From: Brevundimonas poindexterae
Lineage (GTDB): Bacteria > Pseudomonadota > Alphaproteobacteria > Caulobacterales > Caulobacteraceae
Assembly: GCF_020524625.1 (NCBI RefSeq)
Contig: NZ_JAIVLL010000001.1
Coordinates: 868,001-932,000, forward strand
DNA: 64,000 bases
Direction: 5' to 3'
In this document: positions 62,986 through 64,000 of the stretch, in pieces
How the letters are laid out: each line of letters starts with the position of its first letter
Numbering within the stretch: position 1 is the first letter of the stretch
Translations under genes and position numbers: made by a program
Notes under the pieces: generated by a model
What the model saw: the letters and a program-made list of their open reading frames with translations, nothing else
Told to the model about the DNA's origin: nothing
The model's database searches: none

Positions 62986-64000
62986 ATGAATATCTCCCGC
63001 TTCTTTATCGACCGGCCGATCTTTGCGGCCGTGATCGCGGTCTTCATCACCCTGATGGGCGCCTTCGCCTATCCGCTGCTGCCGCTGTCGCAGTATCCGG
63101 AGATCGCGCCGCCGACGATCACCATCAACACTGCCTATCCGGGCGCTTCGGCCGAAACGGTGGCCGAGACGGTCGCCGCGCCGATCGAGCAGGAGGTGAA
63201 CGGGGTCGAAGGGATGCTCTACATCTCGTCGTCGTCGACCTCGGACGGGGCCGTCGGGATTACGGTGACCTTCAATCCCGGCACGGATCTGGATGCCGCC
63301 CAGGTACTGGTCCAGAACCGGGTGGCGCTGGCCGAGCCGCGCCTGCCCGAACAGGTGCGCCAGATCGGCGTGACGGTGAACAAGCAGGAGAGCGGGTTCC
63401 TGATGATCCTGGGGCTGACGTCCCCGGACCAGTCGCTGAACAATGACTATGTCGGCAACTATGCGAACTCGACGCTGCGCGACCGGCTGCTGCGCATCGA
63501 GGGCGTGGGCGCGGTCCAGATCTTCGGCGGTGGCAACTATTCGATGCGGGTCTGGATCGACCCGGCCAAGGCGGCCCAGCGGGGCCTGACCGGACCGGAC
63601 ATCGTCGCCGCCCTGCGCGCCCAGAATGTGCAGGCCGCCGCCGGTGCCATCGGCCAGCCGCCGTTCGACACCAATGCCGCGGCCTTCCAGCTGCCGGTGC
63701 AGGTCGAGGGGCGTCTGACCGACCCGAACGAGTTCTCGAACATCGTCATCAAGACCGACGCCGAAGGCCGGGTGACCCGCATCCGCGATGTCGCCCGCGT
63801 CGAACTGGGCGCGCAGGATTACGGCATCCGCGGCTTCTTCGACGGCGAGCGCGGCGTCGGCATGGCCATCATCCAGCAGCCGGGCGCCAATGCGCTGGGC
63901 ACGGCGGACCGTGTCATGGCCGAGGTCGAAGCCATCCGGGCCGAACTGCCGCCCGGCATGGACGTCTCCATTCCCTACAACCCGACGGAGTTCGTCGCTG
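62986..64000 (+). CDS. RND multidrug efflux permease (HAE1, AcrB/MexB-like), N-terminal part
   Basis: The gene is cut by the right edge; 338 residues are visible, all in one open frame. It begins MNISRFFIDRPIFAAVIAVF, the typical first membrane helix of HAE1 pumps. The porter domain follows, with LPLSQYPEIAPPTITINTAY, YPGASAETVAETV and GGGNYSMRVWIDPAKAAQRG. Such pumps export drugs, dyes or solvents by proton antiport. The start follows a weak ribosome site after the adaptor stop. Downstream, an outer-membrane factor might follow, which cannot be seen. Confidence 0.96.
   Translation, partial: MNISRFFIDRPIFAAVIAVFITLMGAFAYPLLPLSQYPEIAPPTITINTAYPGASAETVAETVAAPIEQEVNGVEGMLYISSSSTSDGAVGITVTFNPGTDLDAAQVLVQNRVALAEPRLPEQVRQIGVTVNKQESGFLMILGLTSPDQSLNNDYVGNYANSTLRDRLLRIEGVGAVQIFGGGNYSMRVWIDPAKAAQRGLTGPDIVAALRAQNVQAAAGAIGQPPFDTNAAAFQLPVQVEGRLTDPNEFSNIVIKTDAEGRVTRIRDVARVELGAQDYGIRGFFDGERGVGMAIIQQPGANALGTADRVMAEVEAIRAELPPGMDVSIPYNPTEFVA

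Overview
The window is a stretch of high-GC, gene-dense chromosome. Family content points to an alphaproteobacterium of the Caulobacterales, most like Brevundimonas or Caulobacter. Supporting signs are the split transhydrogenase (PntAA/PntAB/PntB), an aa3-oxidase subunit IV of the short alphaproteobacterial kind, a DUF4170 gene inside a lipid A/Kdo cluster, a Ku/LigD end-joining pair and a large TonB-dependent receptor. The genus is inferred from family content, not from a marker gene. I see no rRNA, tRNA, CRISPR array, insertion sequence or prophage. Coding density is very high and no stretch of more than about 200 bases lacks a gene.

Region by region. 1-1,290 (minus): start of mnmC (cut by the window edge), a DUF421 membrane protein and a DJ-1/PfpI protein. 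1,430-4,720 (plus): a GT4 glycosyltransferase followed by a glycogen-debranching-type glucosidase. 4,726-8,124 (minus): ku-ligD. 8,272-13,074 (minus): Ala/Glu-rich lipoprotein, motA, an acyl-CoA synthetase, a Blc-type lipocalin and a DUF1206 protein. 13,165-14,891 (plus): a two-gene ABC-2 exporter. 14,902-18,650: putP, cysS and small unknown genes. 18,816-26,510 (plus): folE, an orphan exbD/tolR, yjbR-like, TPR lipoprotein, aldo/keto reductase, HTH protein, ubiD, a serine hydrolase and membrane proteins. 26,552-37,998 (mostly plus): M14 peptidase, MAPEG, pmbA, cysQ-like and DUF4170 genes, then a divergent tyrosine-phosphatase homologue and an msbA-like/DUF374/waaA/lpxK run, which is the lipid A-Kdo assembly block. 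37,999-40,586: lipoprotein, amidohydrolase, L,D-transpeptidase. 40,733-44,460: aceA with a 69-residue partner, divergent from an XRE/DUF2083 regulator and a YoaK-like protein. 44,495-50,122: unknown lipoproteins, an M1-like metallopeptidase, a WYL regulator and a TPR-sulfotransferase. 50,133-55,836 (minus): phoD, a TonB receptor, a cupin and an alpha/beta hydrolase. 56,024-60,949 (minus): the pnt operon, unusually carrying a MntA/HepT toxin-antitoxin pair and two small membrane proteins, then a COX subunit IV gene. 61,009-64,000: a TetR repressor divergent from an RND efflux operon cut by the right edge.

Points that stand out are: the toxin-antitoxin pair joined by 4-base overlaps inside the transhydrogenase operon; two well-formed pairs of candidate operators (aceA/regulator and tetR/RND); a CX5R phosphatase next to msbA/waaA/lpxK that may act on lipid A; an M1-type zinc site in an otherwise unrecognised lipoprotein; and two large imperfect palindromes between genes.
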